A stretch of 8,071 nt of DNA. It comes from Chloroflexota bacterium. Its GTDB lineage: Bacteria > Chloroflexota > Anaerolineae > Anaerolineales > DRKV01. The notes under the pieces were generated by a model that saw only the letters and a list, made by a program, of their open reading frames with translations, was not told the DNA's origin and searched no databases. The stretch spans positions 1-8,071 of the forward strand of contig DRKV01000164.1 in NCBI GenBank assembly GCA_011051635.1. Direction: 5' to 3'. Positions 6,564 through 8,071 of this stretch are shown piece after piece; positions within the stretch are counted from its first letter, which is position 1; each line of letters starts with the position of its first letter. A program made the translations under genes and the position numbers.

Positions 6564-6724
6564 GATGGACGGTGGACGGTGGACGGTGGACGATGGACGG
6601 TGGACGGTGGACGATGGACGACAGACCACTGACGACTGACAACCGACCGCTGACCACTGCCACCTGCCACCTGACACCTGACACCTGATACGTGATACCT
6701 GACACGTGATACCCAACACATGAT
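6564..6724. repeat. 7-bp short tandem repeat tract with drifting unit (family E)
   Basis: Twenty-three consecutive heptamers start three bases after the synthetase stop codon. The first eight are GATGGAC or GGTGGAC. The units then change gradually (GACAGAC, CACTGAC, GACTGAC, AACCGAC, CGCTGAC, CACTGCC) into ACCTGCC, ACCTGAC, ACCTGAT and ACGTGAT, with no insertion or deletion over 161 bases. The last unit, ACATGAT (6718-6724), contains the thioesterase start codon. The tract fills the whole gap between the two genes. No terminator or promoter is recognisable in it, so the downstream genes may be read through from the synthetase promoter. Confidence 0.93.
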
Positions 6725-7190
6725 ACCCATCCAAAACTTCTACCCCGATGATTTAGCCTGGTGCTACGGCTGCGGACGCAAGAACGAGCACGGGCACCAC
6801 TTCCAGACCGTGTGGGAGGGCGACGAGACCGTCACCCGCTACACGCCAAAGCCGTACCACATCGCCATCCCCGGCTACGTGTACGGCGGCTTGCTGGCCT
6901 CCCTGGTGGATTGCCACAGCACGGGCAGCGCCGCGCTGGCGGCGTACCGCGCCGCAGGACGCGACCCCGCCGACGGCGGCCCGCCCTTCCGCTTTGTGAC
7001 CGCCTCCCTGCACGTGGATTACCTCAAGCCCACGCCCTTGGGCCCCGAACTGGTCGCCCGCGGGCGCATCAAGGAAATCAAGGGACGCAAGGTCGTCGTC
7101 GAGACTACCGTCAGCGTCAATGGCGAGGTATGCGTGCGCGGTGAAGTGGTCGCCGTGCAGATGCCCGAACACATGGTGCCATCCCCCTGA
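6720..7190 (+). CDS. Hot-dog fold thioesterase (PaaI/4HBT superfamily)
   Basis: A 156-residue single-domain hot-dog protein, probably a cytoplasmic acyl-CoA thioesterase working as an oligomer. It opens with a CYGCGRKNEHG segment (C15-C18), typical of a subgroup of stand-alone 4HBT proteins. The central helix motif is YGGLLASLVDCHSTGSA (55-71), with Asp64 at the usual catalytic position. The His often seen before GG is Tyr55 here. The strands FVTASLHVDYLKPTPLG and ARGRIKEIKGRKVVVETTV complete the fold. The ATG at 6720 lies inside the last heptamer of the upstream repeat. No other Met precedes the domain and no Shine-Dalgarno sequence is present, so initiation is leaderless-like or weak. It lies downstream of an acyl-CoA synthetase on the same strand, consistent with acyl-CoA turnover. 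The exact substrate is not determinable. Confidence 0.88.
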   Translation: MIPIQNFYPDDLAWCYGCGRKNEHGHHFQTVWEGDETVTRYTPKPYHIAIPGYVYGGLLASLVDCHSTGSAALAAYRAAGRDPADGGPPFRFVTASLHVDYLKPTPLGPELVARGRIKEIKGRKVVVETTVSVNGEVCVRGEVVAVQMPEHMVPSP

Positions 7191-7708
7191 TGGCTCTGGA
7201 ATCTCCGCATCTGGAGGCCCTGCTGGCCGCCCATCAACACCAGGGGCAGAGCAACGATTGCGGCCCTTACACCGCCGCAATCGTCTTGCGCGCCTTGCAG
7301 GGGATAGAAGTATCCGGTACGGACCTGGCCCACAGGATGAACCACCCCCGCAGGCGCGGCGCGCTGCTGGTGGTGCGCCGCGTCCCCCATTGGGCAACCT
7401 TCCCCTGGGGAGTAGCGGACATCCTGCGGGAACACGGCCTGCCCGCCCGCTGGCATCTGCAGGCATCCGAGGAAGACTTGCGCCGCGCCCTGCCCACCAG
7501 AGAAGTGCTGCTCCCCATCCTCGGCGAGTGGCGTCCCCGCCCGTGGGCGCACATCTCCGCCCTGGTCGCCTGGGACGCGGCCCGCGGCTGGGGCTTCGTT
7601 GACCCGGCCATGTCCCGGCCCGTTCTCCGCTGGCGGCCTGCGGAAGAGTTTTCCCGCCAGTGGAGGGCGTATCTCCGGCTGCTGGTGCGCGTGCGGAAGG
7701 ATGAGTGA
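7190..7708 (+). CDS. Stand-alone C39-like (papain-fold) cysteine peptidase
   Basis: A 172-residue protein with the bacteriocin-peptidase (C39-like) pattern: Gln20 for the oxyanion hole and Cys24 in QSNDCGPYTAAI, His121 in WAHISALVAWD, and Asp138 in GFVDPA. Spacing and order fit a Cys-His-Asp triad. There is no signal peptide, transmembrane segment or ABC-transporter domain, and no adjacent double-Gly leader peptide or exporter. It is therefore probably an intracellular protease or amidase of unknown target rather than a bacteriocin-export peptidase. The ATG overlaps the thioesterase stop codon by one base (TGATG) and has no ribosome-binding site of its own, which implies translational coupling. 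The protein is Arg- and Trp-rich, with a basic C-terminus. Catalysis is inferred from motifs. Confidence 0.8.
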   Translation: MALESPHLEALLAAHQHQGQSNDCGPYTAAIVLRALQGIEVSGTDLAHRMNHPRRRGALLVVRRVPHWATFPWGVADILREHGLPARWHLQASEEDLRRALPTREVLLPILGEWRPRPWAHISALVAWDAARGWGFVDPAMSRPVLRWRPAEEFSRQWRAYLRLLVRVRKDE

Positions 7709-7744
7709 TGAATGCAGAACGATGAAGGCTGAAGGTTGAATTTT
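7696..7744. repeat. 7-bp short tandem repeat (family F, GAANNNT), starting inside the peptidase gene
   Basis: Seven heptamers: GAAGGAT, GAGTGAT, GAATGCA, GAACGAT, GAAGGCT, GAAGGTT and GAATTTT. The first two cover the last codons and the stop codon (7706-7708) of the peptidase gene, so either the array invaded the gene end or the in-phase start is chance. It passes directly into the ACTT block. Confidence 0.7.
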
Positions 7745-7814
7745 GCCGCTTGCCCACTTGCAAACTTGCTCACTTGCAAACTTGCCGCTTGCGAACTTGC
7801 TCACTTTCCCACTT
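7745..7814. repeat. 8-bp short tandem repeat block (family D, NNNNACTT), second copy
   Basis: Nine units: a 7-base GCCGCTT (7745), GCCCACTT, GCAAACTT, GCTCACTT, GCAAACTT, a second GCCGCTT (7784), GCGAACTT, GCTCACTT and TCCCACTT. It ends three bases before the start codon of the zinc-ribbon gene, leaving no room for a ribosome-binding site. It is in the same orientation as the block at 3012-3066 and shares several units with it. Confidence 0.92.
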
Positions 7815-7817
7815 CCT

Positions 7818-8036
7818 ATGCCCACCTTCTGCCCCAAGTGCAACGCCATGCTCCCCGACGGGCTGGAAAAGTGCCCCCGCTGCGGGACGAAACTCCCCAA
7901 AGCGCCGGGCGACCCAAACGCCCTCACCCCCCAGGAGTGGCGCGTCCTGCTCCTGGAAGCCTACAAATTCGCTCTGCTCCCCGTCGGGCTGGCGTTCCTC
8001 CTGGGGATTATTTGTCTGATACTGCTTTATGTGTGA
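7818..8036 (+). CDS. Small zinc-ribbon membrane protein, function unknown
   Basis: A 72-residue protein with an N-terminal zinc ribbon (C5-P-K-C8, then C19-P-R-C22, ten residues between the pairs), a short Pro-rich linker, an amphipathic stretch around 37-50 and one C-terminal transmembrane helix (about 52-72). Such 'zinc ribbon plus single helix' proteins are common and mostly uncharacterised. The ribbon should face the cytoplasm, with the tail in the membrane. I chose the ATG at 7818 because the in-frame extension to 7743 would translate the ACTT repeat. No Shine-Dalgarno sequence is visible: the repeat ends three bases before the ATG. Codon use resembles the neighbours, and the clean Cys pairs argue that it is a real gene. 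Confidence 0.8.
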   Translation: MPTFCPKCNAMLPDGLEKCPRCGTKLPKAPGDPNALTPQEWRVLLLEAYKFALLPVGLAFLLGIICLILLYV

Positions 8037-8071
8037 GGGTATGGCGTACAACGTACAACGTACAGGGTACA
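8037..8071. repeat. 7-bp short tandem repeat (family C, reverse orientation), running off the window
   Basis: Five heptamers follow the zinc-ribbon stop codon at once: GGGTATG, GCGTACA, ACGTACA, ACGTACA and GGGTACA. The last ends at the final base, so the array likely continues. Read on the minus strand the units are TGTACNN, the family seen at 2991-3011. Confidence 0.85.

Noticed and set aside
6564..6724. CRISPR array
   Set aside because: Units are 7 bases with no spacers, no long conserved repeat and no cas genes. The same applies to the other tandem blocks and to the hairpin cluster at 4301-4413.
4437..6734. A 765-codon open frame on the minus strand across the acyl-CoA synthetase gene, and a similar 453-codon frame (59-1420) opposite ahcY
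   Set aside because: Both are antisense to clearly recognised genes, show low-complexity Gly/His/Asp/Val composition and no domain. They arise from GC-rich codon use in the true frame.
7190..7708. Bacteriocin maturation/export function for the C39-like protein
   Set aside because: There is no ABC-transporter or membrane segment and no adjacent small double-Gly peptide gene. Only the peptidase fold is supported.
7743..7817. N-terminal extension of the zinc-ribbon protein
   Set aside because: These codons are the ACTT repeat. The ribbon begins right after the ATG at 7818.

Overview
The window looks like chromosomal DNA of a GC-rich bacterium, most likely a member of the Chloroflexota (Anaerolineae-like). 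This assignment is inference. It rests on the GC-rich coding sequence, the short 'thermophilic/archaeal-type' adenosylhomocysteinase, the Chloroflexota-like lipoprotein and small zinc-ribbon membrane protein, and above all on the dense 7- and 8-bp short tandem repeats that fill almost every gap between genes. No rRNA, tRNA, transposase, phage gene or CRISPR array is visible.

Layout. An 8-bp repeat block (1-75) leads into ahcY (86-1342, +). Two hairpins (1359-1418) separate ahcY from a convergent minus-strand group: a PsbP-like lipoprotein (1452-2018), a classical SDR oxidoreductase (2085-2876) and a patatin-like phospholipase (3061-4164), transcribed in the order patatin, SDR, lipoprotein. 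A composite repeat tract (2877-3066) separates the SDR gene from the patatin gene. A divergent control region of about 440 bp (4165-4604) carries a good sigma-70 promoter for each direction, a run of four hairpins, an ATCAGCG motif repeated three times, and an inverted repeat abutting the rightward -35 box. To the right, all on the + strand, lie an AMP-forming acyl-CoA synthetase (4605-6560), a hot-dog thioesterase (6720-7190), a C39-like cysteine peptidase overlapping it by one base (7190-7708) and a tiny zinc-ribbon membrane protein (7818-8036). Repeat tracts fill 6564-6724, 7696-7814 and 8037-8071.

How the genes may work together. Patatin hydrolase, SDR, acyl-CoA synthetase and hot-dog thioesterase form a plausible lipid/acyl-CoA neighbourhood: release of an acyl group, its activation to CoA, reduction or oxidation, and thioester hydrolysis. 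The synthetase has Gly where acetate-specific enzymes have the pocket-closing Trp, which suggests an acid larger than acetate. ahcY recycles S-adenosylhomocysteine and is probably unrelated.

The most unusual aspect is the set of repeats. They form at least six sequence families whose unit length (7 or 8 bp) is kept even where the unit sequence drifts. They run right up to, or across, start and stop codons. Three genes (SDR, thioesterase, zinc ribbon) have repeat instead of a Shine-Dalgarno sequence directly before the start codon, whereas the genes without an abutting repeat tract have recognisable ribosome-binding sites or are coupled to an upstream gene.
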